Assembly (NCBI GenBank): GCA_019635315.1
Contig: JAHBZT010000002.1
Coordinates: forward strand, 1 to 64,000
Source of the DNA: Rubrivivax sp.
Lineage (GTDB): Bacteria; Pseudomonadota; Gammaproteobacteria; Burkholderiales; Burkholderiaceae_C
Reading direction: 5' to 3'
DNA length: 64,000 nucleotides
In this document: one piece after another, positions 54,403 to 64,000 of the stretch
How the letters are laid out: each line of letters starts with the position of its first letter
Numbering within the stretch: the first letter of the stretch is position 1
Made by a program: the position numbers and the translations under genes
The notes under the pieces: model-generated
Databases searched by the model: none
Told to the model about the DNA's origin: nothing
The model's input: the letters and a program-made list of their open reading frames with translations, nothing else

Positions 54403-55205
54403 AGATCCCCGCGTGCACCGTCGACGGCCGCGGCGATGTTGCGGTGCTGCTGCTGCACGGCATCGGCGGCGGGCGGGCGATCTGGCAGGGGCCGGCGGGC
54501 GAGGGCGGCACGCTGCACGCGCTGGCCCAGGCCGGCTGGCGCGGTGTCGCGATCGACCTGCCGGGTTATGGCGATTCGGCCGCGATGGGCGCGCCGGATC
54601 TCGATGCGCTGGTCGCCGGGGTGCGCGCGGTGATGGGCACGGTGGCGGCGTCGCGCACCGTGCTCGTCGGCCACAGCATGGGCGGCATGGTCGCGCAGGA
54701 ACTCGTAGCCCGCGACCCGAGCGGCGTCGACGCGCTGGTGCTGGCCTGCACCAGCGCCGCCTTCGGCCCACCGGGCGGCGACTGGCAGGCGAGATTCGTC
54801 GCCGAGCGGCTGGCGCCGCTGGACGCCGGGCAGGGCATGGCCGGCGTCGCCGCGGCGCTGGTGCCGGGCATGGTGTCGCCCGGTGCGGCCCCGGGCAGTG
54901 CCGATTTCGCCCGCAGCGTGATGGCGCGCGTGCCGGAGGCCACCTACCGCTCGGCGCTGCGCGCCATCGTCGCCTTCGACCGCCGCGAGGCGCTGGCGCG
55001 CATCGCCGTGCCGACCTTGCTGATCGCCGGCGAGCACGACCGCACGGCGCCGGCCGCGGTGATGCAGCGCATGGCCGCACGCATCCCGGGCGCGGCCTTC
55101 GTGACGCTGGCCGACGCCGGGCATATCGCCAATGTCGAGCAGCCGGCGGCCTTCGACGCCGCGCTGCTGGACTTCCTGCAAACGCGCTTCGAACCCCGCC
55201 GCTGA
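54399..55205 (+). CDS. Alpha/beta hydrolase, possibly NicD-like
   Basis: A 268-residue alpha/beta hydrolase. The catalytic triad is visible: Ser in VLVGHSMGGMVAQELVA near residue 90, Asp in LLIAGEHDRTAPA near 210 and His in LADAGHIANVEQPAAF near 238, with the oxyanion loop HGIGGGRAIW near 24. In nicotinate degradation NicD, of the same fold, removes the formyl group from N-formylmaleamate made by NicX. The gene follows the NicX-like gene with a 4-bp overlap (ATGA), so a similar deformylase or ring-hydrolysis step is a fair guess, not proven by sequence. Confidence 0.82.
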   Translation: MKIPACTVDGRGDVAVLLLHGIGGGRAIWQGPAGEGGTLHALAQAGWRGVAIDLPGYGDSAAMGAPDLDALVAGVRAVMGTVAASRTVLVGHSMGGMVAQELVARDPSGVDALVLACTSAAFGPPGGDWQARFVAERLAPLDAGQGMAGVAAALVPGMVSPGAAPGSADFARSVMARVPEATYRSALRAIVAFDRREALARIAVPTLLIAGEHDRTAPAAVMQRMAARIPGAAFVTLADAGHIANVEQPAAFDAALLDFLQTRFEPRR

Positions 55206-55212
55206 GGACGCC

Positions 55213-56472
55213 ATGGCCGCCATGCACATCGCCGGCAACCCGCAGACCCTGACGCCGCTGCAGCGCGAGCTGATCGACGTCGCCGCCACGCTGGGCCGCG
55301 AGAAATTCGCGCCGCGCGCCGGCGAGGTCGACCGCGACGCCCGCTTCCCGTTCGAGAACTACGAGGACATGAAGCGCGCCGGCCTGCTGGCGATCTGCGT
55401 GCCCAGGGCGCACGGCGGCCTGGGCGCCGACTTCGCGACCTACGTGATGGTGGCCGCCGAGATCGGCCGCCACTGCGGCGCCACGGCGCTCTCCTACAAC
55501 ATGCATGTCTGCTCGACGATGTGGGCCGGCTTCATCGCCGACGCGCTGGACATGACGCCCGCGCAGCGCGCCGACCACGAGGCCAACCGCGCGCTGCACT
55601 TCGCCAATGTCGTACGGCACGGCAAGGTCTATTCGCAGCCCTTCAGCGAAGGCGGTGCCGCCGCCGCCGGCAAGGCGCCCTGGGGCACGCTGGCCACGCC
55701 CGCCACGCGCGACGGCGTCGACGGTTATGTCGTCAACGGCAAGAAGATCTTCGCGTCGCTGTCCGGCGCGGCCGACTTCTACGGCGTGCTGTGCACGGTG
55801 GACAAGCCGGGCGCGACGATCAAGGACTCGCTGTACCTCGCGCTGCCGGCCGACGCGCCGGGGGTCAGCGTGGTGGGCGACTGGGACCCGCTGGGCATGC
55901 GCGGGACCGTCAGCCGCACGCTGCTGCTGAAGGACGTGTGGGTGCCCGGCAGCGCGCGGCTGATGCCCGAAGGCCTGTATGCCCAGGCGGCGATGCGCTA
56001 TCCGCACATGTTCGCCACGCTGAGCCCCACCTACATGGGGCTGGCGCAGGCGGCCTACGACTTCACCGTGGCCTACCTGCGCGCCGAGGTCCCCGGCATG
56101 CCGCCGGTCAAGCGCCGCATGTACCCGACCAAGCAGATCGCGGTGGCCGAGATGCGCGTGGCGCTGGAGCAGACGCGCGCGCTGTTCCTGGCCAATGCGC
56201 GCGACGCCGGTCCCGACCCCGACAAGGACACGCGCCTGCGGATCTACGCCGCGCACTACACGATCATGGAGAACGCGCAGGCGCTGGCCGCCAAGGCCAT
56301 CCGCACCTGCGGCGGGCAGAGCATGCTCAAGAGCCTGCCGCTGGAGCGCATCTACCGCGACAGCCGCTGCGGCAGCCTGATGCTGCCGTGGACGGCCGAG
56401 CTGTGCATCGACCGCCTGGGTCGCGAGTGCCTGTACGAGCCGGGCGAGCGTGACGAGGAACTGGAGAGCTGA
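55213..56472 (+). CDS. Acyl-CoA dehydrogenase-fold flavoprotein lacking the usual catalytic Glu
   Basis: A 419-residue member of the acyl-CoA dehydrogenase superfamily. The N-terminal helical domain (TPLQRELIDVAATLGREKF), a flavin domain (VVNGKKIFASLSGAADFYGV, GMRGTVSRTLLLKDVWVPG) and the C-terminal domain are present. Where ordinary enzymes have EGT near the C-terminus, this reads RDSRCGSLMLPWTAELC, so the catalytic Glu of the short-chain type is absent. It may be an unusual dehydrogenase or the oxygenase of a two-component flavin monooxygenase fed by the reductase at 52862. A GAGGA ribosome binding site precedes the ATG. Confidence 0.82.
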   Translation: MAAMHIAGNPQTLTPLQRELIDVAATLGREKFAPRAGEVDRDARFPFENYEDMKRAGLLAICVPRAHGGLGADFATYVMVAAEIGRHCGATALSYNMHVCSTMWAGFIADALDMTPAQRADHEANRALHFANVVRHGKVYSQPFSEGGAAAAGKAPWGTLATPATRDGVDGYVVNGKKIFASLSGAADFYGVLCTVDKPGATIKDSLYLALPADAPGVSVVGDWDPLGMRGTVSRTLLLKDVWVPGSARLMPEGLYAQAAMRYPHMFATLSPTYMGLAQAAYDFTVAYLRAEVPGMPPVKRRMYPTKQIAVAEMRVALEQTRALFLANARDAGPDPDKDTRLRIYAAHYTIMENAQALAAKAIRTCGGQSMLKSLPLERIYRDSRCGSLMLPWTAELCIDRLGRECLYEPGERDEELES

Positions 56473-56488
56473 ACACGGCGCCGGCGCC

Positions 56489-57907
<1,419 letters not shown>

Positions 57908-57911
57908 TCGG

Positions 57912-60900
57912 TCAGGCGCCGCCGCGCATGCGCCGGCGCCGCATCGCCGCCAGCCCGGCCACGCCGGCCAGCCACAGCGCCCAGGTGGCAGGCTCGGGCA
58001 CGGCCAGCACGCCCAGCGTGATGTCGTTGGCGTTGTAGACCACGCCGAACTGCACGCCGCTGCCGAAGCCGCTCCAGGTCACGCTGTCGAAGACCGAGTC
58101 CTGCAGCCGCTGCGCGAAGCTGACGATGACGAATTCGTCGCCGACCACGGGCGTATAGCCGAGGTTGGCGACGTGCAGCGTGCCGCCGACCGTGAGGTCG
58201 TCGGTCACCGCCAGCAGGTCGAAGCTGGCGAGCGAGCTCAGGTGGATCTCGAGCGTGCCGGCGCCCAGCAGCCGCAGGTCGCCGTCGACGGTCAGGATGC
58301 CGGTGCTCGCCGGCGCGCCGGGCGCGATGGTGCCGGCATTCGACAGCGCCCACGAGGCCCCCAGCGTGCGCACCAGGCCGTCGCCGGCCAGCACGCCGGC
58401 ATTGGCGAAGCCGGTGCCGGTGGCCGCCAGCACGGCGCCGGGCTTGACGTGCACGAGGCCGGTGTTGTCGAAGTCGGCATTGACGGCCAGTGTGCCGGCG
58501 TTGACGTTGACGGTGCCGGTGTTGACCAGGCGGTATGCGTTGGTGGTGCCCAGGCCGTTGCGCTCGTAGGTGCCGGCGTTGTGAAAGCCGCCGTTGCCGA
58601 AGCCGAGGTAGCGGTCGCCGGCGGCGCTGGCCGCGCCGGCGTCCTCGAAGGTCGCGCCAGCGGCGACACGGACATTGCCGCCGGTCTGCACGTTGATGCT
58701 GCCGTCGCCGGCAGTCCAGAACGCATCGCCGCCGAGCTGCAGCACGTGGTTGCTGTTGACGGTCTGCGTGACGCTGCCGTTGAAGTTGGTGATGCCGAAG
58801 ACGGTGGTCGTGGCGCCGCCGCTGAACGTGCCGTTGTTGAACTCGAGCGACGCGACCTGCAGCGCGGCGCTGCCGGCGCGCGTGCCGCCGGTCACCTGCA
58901 ATTGGCCCAGCGCATTGACGCTGTCGTTGTTGAAGGTGCCGAAATCCAGGTGCACGTCACCGCCGATGGAGCCGGTCATCGTCAGCGTGCCGGCGGACAG
59001 TCGCACCAGCCCGGCATTGGCGATGCTGCCGCTGACGGTGCTGTTGCCGCCGCCGAAGTTGAGTTGCGTGCCGGCGGCGACATCGATGCTGCCGCTGGAG
59101 TGGCTGGCGGTGGCGAAGCGCAGCGTGCCGGCGTTCAGGTGGATGGTGCCGGTGTTGTCGAAGCCATACGCGTTGGTGGTGCCCAGGCCGTTGCGCGTGA
59201 ATGTGCCGGTGTTCTCGAAGCCGCCGGTGCCGAAGGCGAGGTAGCGGTTGCTAGCGGCGCTGGCCGCACCGGCGTCCTCGAAGGTCGCGGTGGCCGCGAC
59301 ACGGATGCTGCCGCCGGTCTGCACGTTGATGCTGCCGTCGCCGGCGGTCCAGAACGCATCGCCGTTGAGTTGCAGCACGTGGTTGCTGTTGACGGTCTGG
59401 GTCGTACTGCCGTTGAAGTTGGTGATGCCGAAGACGGTGGTCGTGGCGCTGCCGCTGAAGGTGCCGTTGTTGAACTCCAGCGAAGCGACCTGCAGCGCGG
59501 CGCTGCCGGCGCGCGTGCCGCCGGTCACCTGCAGCTGGCCCAGCGCATTGACGCTGTTGTTGTTGAAGGTGCCGAAGTCCAGGTGTACGTCGCCGCCGAT
59601 GGAGCCGGTCATCGTCAGCGTGCCGGCGGACAGCCGCACCAGCCCGGCGTTGGCGATGCTGCCGCTGACCGTGCTGTTGCCGCCTCCGAAGCTCAGCAGC
59701 GCGCCGCCTGCAACGTTGATGACGCCGCTGGAACTGCTGGCGCTGGCGAAGTTCAGCGTGCCGGCGTTGACGTTCAGCGTACCGGTGGCGGTGTTCTCGA
59801 AGGCGTAGGCGTTGGTCGTGCCCAGGCCGTTGCGCTCGTAGGTGCCGGCGTTGTGGAAGCCACCGCTGCCGAAGCCGAGGAAGCGGGTGCCGGCGGCGCT
59901 GGCCGCGCCGGCGTCCTCGAAGGTCGCGCTGGCAGCGACGCGGAGGCTGCCGCTGGAGGTCGCGTTGATGCTGCCGTCACCGGCGCTCCAGAAGGCATCG
60001 CCGTTGAGCTGCAGCACGTGGTTGCTGTTGACGGTTTGCGTGACGCCGCCGTTGAAGGTGGTGATGCCGAAGACGGTGGTCGTGGCGCCACCGTTGAACG
60101 TGCCGTTGTTGAACTCCAGCGAAGCGACCTGCAGCGCAGCGCTGCCGGAACGTGTGCCGCCGGTCACCTGAAGCCGGCCCAGCGTATTGACGCTGTCGTT
60201 GTTGAAGGTGCCGAAGTCCAGGTGCACGTCGCCGCCGATGGAGCCGGTCATCGTCAGCGTGCCGGCGGACAGCCGCACCAGCCCGGCGTTGGCGATGCTG
60301 CCGCTGACCGTGCTGTTGCCGCCTCCGAAGCTCAGCAGCGCGCCGCCTGCAACGTTGATGACGCCGCTGGAACTGCTGGCGCTGGCGAAGTTCAGCGTGC
60401 CGGCGTTGACGTTCAGCGTACCGGTGGCGGTGTTCTCGAAGGCGTAGGCGTTGGTCGTGCCCAGGCCGTTGCGCTCGTAGGTGCCGGCGTTGATGAAGCC
60501 GCCGTTGCCGAAGCCGAGGAAGCGGGTGCCGCCTGCCGTCGCCGCGCCGGCGTCGAAGAAGCCGGTTGCGGCTGCAAGGCGCAGGCTGCCGCCGGTCTGC
60601 GCGTTGATGCTGCCGTTGCCAGCGCTCCAGGTGGCGCCGCCGGCCAGTGCCAGGACGTGGTTGCTGTTGATCGTCTGGTTGGCAGTGCCGACGAAGCTGG
60701 TCGTACTCGTCGCAGTGGTGACGCCAGCGCCGGTCAAGCTGCCGGACGAGAAGCTCAGGCCCCCTGTCGTCAGCGTGCCGGTCCCGGCACGGTTGCCGCC
60801 CGTCATCGTCAGGCTGTCGATCACGCGGTCGACGTCCAGCGTGGCGGTGCCGCTGCCCAGCGTGACCCCGTCGCCCGCACCCGGCGTGCCGGCAGGCGAC

Positions 60901-61091
60901 CAGCGGCCCGGGTCGAGCCAGTCGCCACTGCCGCCGAGCCAGACATAGTCGATGCCCCAGGCCGGCGCGCTGCCGGCGGCGATGGCTGCGGCCAGCGCCA
61001 GCCGGCGCAGGCGCGGTGCGACGCGACGGTCGTTGCGGCGGTGGGTGCGAAGGTCGGCGCGTCGGGCGCCCTGGCGTGGTCCGTGCGGCAT
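57912..61091 (-). CDS. Large repeat-containing PEP-CTERM surface/exported protein
   Basis: A 1059-residue exported protein. A long basic N-region (RRNDRRVAPRLRR) and hydrophobic core (LALAAAIAAGSAPAWG) make a signal peptide, and the C-terminus is a PEP-CTERM sorting signal: VPEPATWAL, a hydrophobic helix, then RRRRMR. The body contains three full repeats of 211-213 residues and a partial fourth, rich in Gly, Ser, Thr and Asn, with motifs such as NGLGTTNAYAFENTATGTLN, as in autotransporter-like beta-helices. It probably ends up in the envelope or an exopolymer after exosortase cleavage. GGGGGA before the ATG at 61091 supports that start. Confidence 0.9.
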   Translation of the reverse strand: MPHGPRQGARRADLRTHRRNDRRVAPRLRRLALAAAIAAGSAPAWGIDYVWLGGSGDWLDPGRWSPAGTPGAGDGVTLGSGTATLDVDRVIDSLTMTGGNRAGTGTLTTGGLSFSSGSLTGAGVTTATSTTSFVGTANQTINSNHVLALAGGATWSAGNGSINAQTGGSLRLAAATGFFDAGAATAGGTRFLGFGNGGFINAGTYERNGLGTTNAYAFENTATGTLNVNAGTLNFASASSSSGVINVAGGALLSFGGGNSTVSGSIANAGLVRLSAGTLTMTGSIGGDVHLDFGTFNNDSVNTLGRLQVTGGTRSGSAALQVASLEFNNGTFNGGATTTVFGITTFNGGVTQTVNSNHVLQLNGDAFWSAGDGSINATSSGSLRVAASATFEDAGAASAAGTRFLGFGSGGFHNAGTYERNGLGTTNAYAFENTATGTLNVNAGTLNFASASSSSGVINVAGGALLSFGGGNSTVSGSIANAGLVRLSAGTLTMTGSIGGDVHLDFGTFNNNSVNALGQLQVTGGTRAGSAALQVASLEFNNGTFSGSATTTVFGITNFNGSTTQTVNSNHVLQLNGDAFWTAGDGSINVQTGGSIRVAATATFEDAGAASAASNRYLAFGTGGFENTGTFTRNGLGTTNAYGFDNTGTIHLNAGTLRFATASHSSGSIDVAAGTQLNFGGGNSTVSGSIANAGLVRLSAGTLTMTGSIGGDVHLDFGTFNNDSVNALGQLQVTGGTRAGSAALQVASLEFNNGTFSGGATTTVFGITNFNGSVTQTVNSNHVLQLGGDAFWTAGDGSINVQTGGNVRVAAGATFEDAGAASAAGDRYLGFGNGGFHNAGTYERNGLGTTNAYRLVNTGTVNVNAGTLAVNADFDNTGLVHVKPGAVLAATGTGFANAGVLAGDGLVRTLGASWALSNAGTIAPGAPASTGILTVDGDLRLLGAGTLEIHLSSLASFDLLAVTDDLTVGGTLHVANLGYTPVVGDEFVIVSFAQRLQDSVFDSVTWSGFGSGVQFGVVYNANDITLGVLAVPEPATWALWLAGVAGLAAMRRRRMRGGA
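58741..60660. repeat. In-frame tandem repeats inside the PEP-CTERM gene (633/639/639-bp spacing)
   Basis: The segment coding for NSNHVL recurs at about 58741, 59374, 60013 and 60652, giving periods of 633, 639 and 639 bp, all multiples of three. Bases 59587-59853 and 60226-60492 are identical over 267 bp, synonymous sites included. The corresponding part of the repeat near 58950 differs at many third positions. The pattern indicates an old duplication with a recent copying event between two units. Confidence 0.9.
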
Positions 61092-61217
61092 GGTGGTCCC
61101 CCTGGTGATTGGCCGTGCCGCGCGCCGAAGGCCGCAGCCCGTGCGGCGCATTACATACCCTGAGCGTTACCGTCGGGTTATTTGCTTTGTCACGCGGCAG
61201 CGGCACACTGCGGCGCC

Positions 61218-64000
61218 ATGGGAGGCACCCGGACAATCGACGGGGGTGATGGCGCGCGGCTGCAGTTGCTTGGCGCACCGTCGTGGGCGCCGCGCGGCGA
61301 CGCGACGTCGGCGCTGGCGCCGCGCGACGCGCTGCTGCTGGCGCTGCTGGCGCTGGACGGGCCGCTGACGCGCCCGCGCGCCGCCGCGCTGCTGTGGCCG
61401 GACAGCGAACCGCGCCAGGCCAACATCAGCCTGCGCCAGCGCATCTTCCGCCTCAAGCGGGCCGCCTGCGCCGATGTCGTCGCGGGCGACGGGGCCATCC
61501 GCCTGGCCGATGGCGTGCGGCACGACCTGGGCGATCTGGAGGCCGGCCTGCGTGCCGACCCGGCGCATGCACGCGGTGAACTGCTGGCGGGCGTGGAGCC
61601 GCCGGATCCCGACGACGAACTCGGGGCCTGGCTGCGCAGCGCCCGCGCGCGCTGGCGGGCGCGCCGGCTGCAGGCGCTGGCCGCGCTGGCCGAGGACCTT
61701 GCCGCGGCCGGCCGCGTGGCCGCGGCGCTGCCCTATGCCGAGCGCCTGGCGGCCGAGGACCCGGCGGCCGAACATGCCCACCGCCGCCTGATGCGGCTGC
61801 ACTACCTGCGCGGCGACAGCGCCGCCGCGCTGGAGGCCTACCGCCGCTGCGCGCAGGCGCTGGCGCGCGAGGTCGGCGCCGAGCCGGGTGCCGAGACACG
61901 CGCGCTGCTGGCGCAGATCCGCCACGGCGGCGAGCCGCCGGCGCACGGGGCCGTCGCGCCGCCGCCGCTGGCGCTGCTGCGCCCGCCGCGGCTGGTCGGC
62001 CGCGACGCGGCCTGGCGCACGATCGACGCCGCCCGGCGCGAAGGCCGCCACCTGCTGCTCGGCGGCGAGCCGGGCATAGGCAAGAGCCGGCTGCTCGCCG
62101 ACTATGCGGCGAAGGCGGGCATCGCCGTGATCGACGCCCGGCCAGGCGACCACGCCGTGCCCTATGCCGTGCTGGCGCGTCTCGTCGACACCTGGCGCCA
62201 GCGCTTCGGGGCCCCGGCCGACCCGGATGCACGCTGGGCGGTGCAGGTGCTGGACACGCTGGCGCGCGGCGCCGTCCAGGCACCGGCCGACGGCACGCCG
62301 GGCCCGCGCGTGCACGCGGCGCTGCAGGTCTGGGCCGCGCATGCGGCTGCGCAGGGTGCCGCCGGGGCCGCGCTGGACGACCTGCAGTTCTGCGACGCCG
62401 CCACGCTGGAGGCGCTGCTGGCGCTGCTGGCCCGTCCGGTCGGCCCGCGCTGGCTGCTCGCCGTGCGCGCCGGCGAGCGGCCGCCCGCGCTCGACGCCTG
62501 GCTGGCCGGTCCCGGCGGCGACGCCACCAGCGAACTGACGCTGCCGCCGCTGGACCCCGCGGGCGTGGGCGAGCTGCTGGCGTCGCTGGAACTGCCCGGT
62601 GTCGATGCCGCGGCCTGGCTGCCGGTGCTCTGGCGCCAGGCCGGCGGCAGCCCCTTCTTCACGCTGCAGGCGCTGCTGGCCGGCGTGCCGCGCGACGGTG
62701 CGGCGGCGACGCCCGGCACCGTGGCGCTGCCCGCGCACCTGGGCCAGCTGCTGGAACGGCGCATCGCGCAACTGTCGCCGCGGGCCCTGCAGGTGGCGGA
62801 GGTGGCCGCCCTGGCCGGCGCCGACTTCAGCGCCGCGCTGGGGGCCGCGGTGCTGGGTTGCCATGCGCTCGACCTGGCACCGGCCTGGCGCGAGCTGGAG
62901 TCCGCCCAGGTGCTGCGCGACGAGGCCTTCGCGCACGACCTGGTGCGCGAGGCGGCCGAGCGCCTGGTGCCGGCGGCGATCGCGCGCGAGCTGCACCGCC
63001 AGATCGCGGCCGCGCTGGACCCGGCGCGCGTGCCGCCCGTGCGCATCGCGCGCCACCACGAGCGCGCCGGGCAGTGGCCCGAGGCGGCGCAACGTTATGC
63101 CGAGGCCGCCGCCGGCGCGCTGGCGGCCGGCCGGCGCGCCGAGCAGGCGCAGCTGCTGCAGGCCGCGGCCGAGGCCTGCGCACGCGCCGGCCTGCATGCG
63201 CGGCGCGTGGACCTGCTGGCCGAGCGCGTCGGCGCGCTGGTGCAGGCCGGCAGCGGCGACGAGCTGCGCGCCGCCGTCGCCGAGCTGCAGCCGCTGGCGG
63301 CGCGAGACGGACGCGCCTGGCTGCACGCGGTGGTCGCGGCCGAGGCGCAGATCGTCTTCGGCGACTTCGCCGCCGTCTGCGCCGCGATGCCGCAGGCCCT
63401 GGAGGATGCCGTGCGGGCCGGCGACACCGAAGGCGCCTGCCTGGCGGCGCGCCGGCTGGCCACCGCGCTGGCGCACCTGGGGCGACCGCTGGAAGCGGTG
63501 GCCGTGCTGCAGGCGCGCCGGTCCGAGGTCGAGCAGTCGCTGCCGCCACAGGCGCGCGGCGAACTCCTGTGCGAGCTGGGCACCCTGCTCGAACGGGCGG
63601 ACCGGCGTGCCGACGGCGCGCGCGAACTGCAGGCCGGCATCGCGTGTGCGCTGTCCTGCGGCGACCGCCACACCGCGGCCACGGCGCTCGTCAACCTGGG
63701 CGTCAACCGCGTCTACTGGGGCGACGCCGCGGCAGCCGCCGCGGCCGCGACGCAGGGCCTGCAGCTGCGTGCCGCGCTCGACGGCCCGGGCGGCCTCGCG
63801 GCGGGTTTCGAGATGACGCTGGGCGCCATGCAGCGCGACCTCGGCCACTACGCGCAGGCGCTGGAGCACCTGCAGCGTGCGCTGCAGGCCTTCGAGGCCG
63901 ATGGCAACACGCTGTGGGTCGCCAACACCCGTTCGCACCTGGCGCAGCTGTGGATGCACCTGGGGCAATGGGCGCGCGCGGGGCAACTGCTGCAGCCGGC
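61218..64000 (+). CDS. BTAD/AAA-type transcriptional activator (SARP/MalT-like), partial
   Basis: At least 927 residues, open at the window end. The N-terminus is a winged-helix plus bacterial transcriptional activation domain: ALAPRDALLLALLALDGPLT, LWPDSEPRQANISLRQRIFR near residue 75, then LPYAERLAAEDPAAEHAHRR and LEAYRRCAQALAREVGAEPG near 215. An AAA ATPase follows with Walker A in LLGGEPGIGKSRLLADY near 280 and Walker B in ALDDLQFCD near 387. From about residue 600 on, Ala-Leu-rich helical pairs look like TPR repeats. It is divergent from the PEP-CTERM gene across 126 bp and may control it. The ATG at 61218 lacks a clear ribosome binding site. Confidence 0.85.
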   Translation, partial: MGGTRTIDGGDGARLQLLGAPSWAPRGDATSALAPRDALLLALLALDGPLTRPRAAALLWPDSEPRQANISLRQRIFRLKRAACADVVAGDGAIRLADGVRHDLGDLEAGLRADPAHARGELLAGVEPPDPDDELGAWLRSARARWRARRLQALAALAEDLAAAGRVAAALPYAERLAAEDPAAEHAHRRLMRLHYLRGDSAAALEAYRRCAQALAREVGAEPGAETRALLAQIRHGGEPPAHGAVAPPPLALLRPPRLVGRDAAWRTIDAARREGRHLLLGGEPGIGKSRLLADYAAKAGIAVIDARPGDHAVPYAVLARLVDTWRQRFGAPADPDARWAVQVLDTLARGAVQAPADGTPGPRVHAALQVWAAHAAAQGAAGAALDDLQFCDAATLEALLALLARPVGPRWLLAVRAGERPPALDAWLAGPGGDATSELTLPPLDPAGVGELLASLELPGVDAAAWLPVLWRQAGGSPFFTLQALLAGVPRDGAAATPGTVALPAHLGQLLERRIAQLSPRALQVAEVAALAGADFSAALGAAVLGCHALDLAPAWRELESAQVLRDEAFAHDLVREAAERLVPAAIARELHRQIAAALDPARVPPVRIARHHERAGQWPEAAQRYAEAAAGALAAGRRAEQAQLLQAAAEACARAGLHARRVDLLAERVGALVQAGSGDELRAAVAELQPLAARDGRAWLHAVVAAEAQIVFGDFAAVCAAMPQALEDAVRAGDTEGACLAARRLATALAHLGRPLEAVAVLQARRSEVEQSLPPQARGELLCELGTLLERADRRADGARELQAGIACALSCGDRHTAATALVNLGVNRVYWGDAAAAAAAATQGLQLRAALDGPGGLAAGFEMTLGAMQRDLGHYAQALEHLQRALQAFEADGNTLWVANTRSHLAQLWMHLGQWARAGQLLQP

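Overview
The window is very GC-rich throughout, with overlapping ATGA/GTGA gene junctions and a gene complement typical of an aerobic, metabolically versatile betaproteobacterium of the order Burkholderiales. The Rubrivivax / Ideonella / Leptothrix / Methylibium group is my best guess, inferred from gene content and style (acyclic terpene use, PEP-CTERM protein, alaA-hom-thrC-moeA order); no rRNA marker is present. I see no tRNA, rRNA, CRISPR array, prophage or transposase gene.

Region by region. (i) 1-13.7 kb: a regulon that looks like acyclic terpenoid (citronellol/geraniol) degradation. atuB-C-D-E-F lie on the minus strand, followed by a beta-keto acid cleavage enzyme (DUF849) and a hotdog thioesterase. 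Divergent from them are an SCP2-like protein, a LiuR-type MerR regulator, an acyl-CoA dehydrogenase, an aldehyde dehydrogenase, a thiolase and a FadB-like bifunctional enzyme. Two LiuR-like operator sequences sit in the divergent promoter. (ii) 15.9-17.8 kb: a sirtuin, then an Xre/RES toxin-antitoxin pair with its own sigma70 promoter. (iii) 18.6-21.8 kb: a DUF1624 membrane protein, a cobalt-type nitrile hydratase (alpha, beta, accessory) and rlmB. (iv) 21.8-30 kb: housekeeping and hydrolytic genes (upp, MFS transporter, D-2-hydroxyacid dehydrogenase, mltD, gloB, a methyltransferase, rnhA). (v) 30-34.4 kb: an RND efflux adaptor and pump without an outer-membrane channel gene. (vi) 34.4-46.8 kb: hydrolase and hypothetical pair, moaA, an NlpC/P60 lipoprotein, acuI, an isochorismatase-like hydrolase, prpE, an ACP plus ketosynthase pair, PhoH, bcp and an Mth938-like protein. 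(vii) 46.8-57.9 kb: one long head-to-tail gene string, alaA-hom-thrC-moeA-moaD-moaE. It runs on through overlapping starts into a five-gene catabolic cassette: flavin reductase, NicX-like ring-cleavage dioxygenase, alpha/beta hydrolase, a non-canonical acyl-CoA dehydrogenase-fold flavoprotein and a CoA ligase. (viii) 57.9-64 kb: a large repeat-rich PEP-CTERM protein, and divergent from it a BTAD/AAA regulator that runs off the window.

Two repeat families fill the only long gene-free stretches. One is a composite element of about 640-660 bp with 23-bp imperfect inverted ends, internal hairpins and 9-bp tandem repeats. It is present three times (1-294 truncated, 3678-4311, 17857-18514), and one copy splits the atu gene string. 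The second is a pair of inverted hairpin units of about 130 bp at 39140-39273 and 39376-39505. The most interesting unexplained items are the composite element, the NicX-like cassette attached to the molybdenum-cofactor genes, the recently homogenised repeats of the PEP-CTERM protein, and the divergent gloB/methyltransferase start codons that share one CATG.
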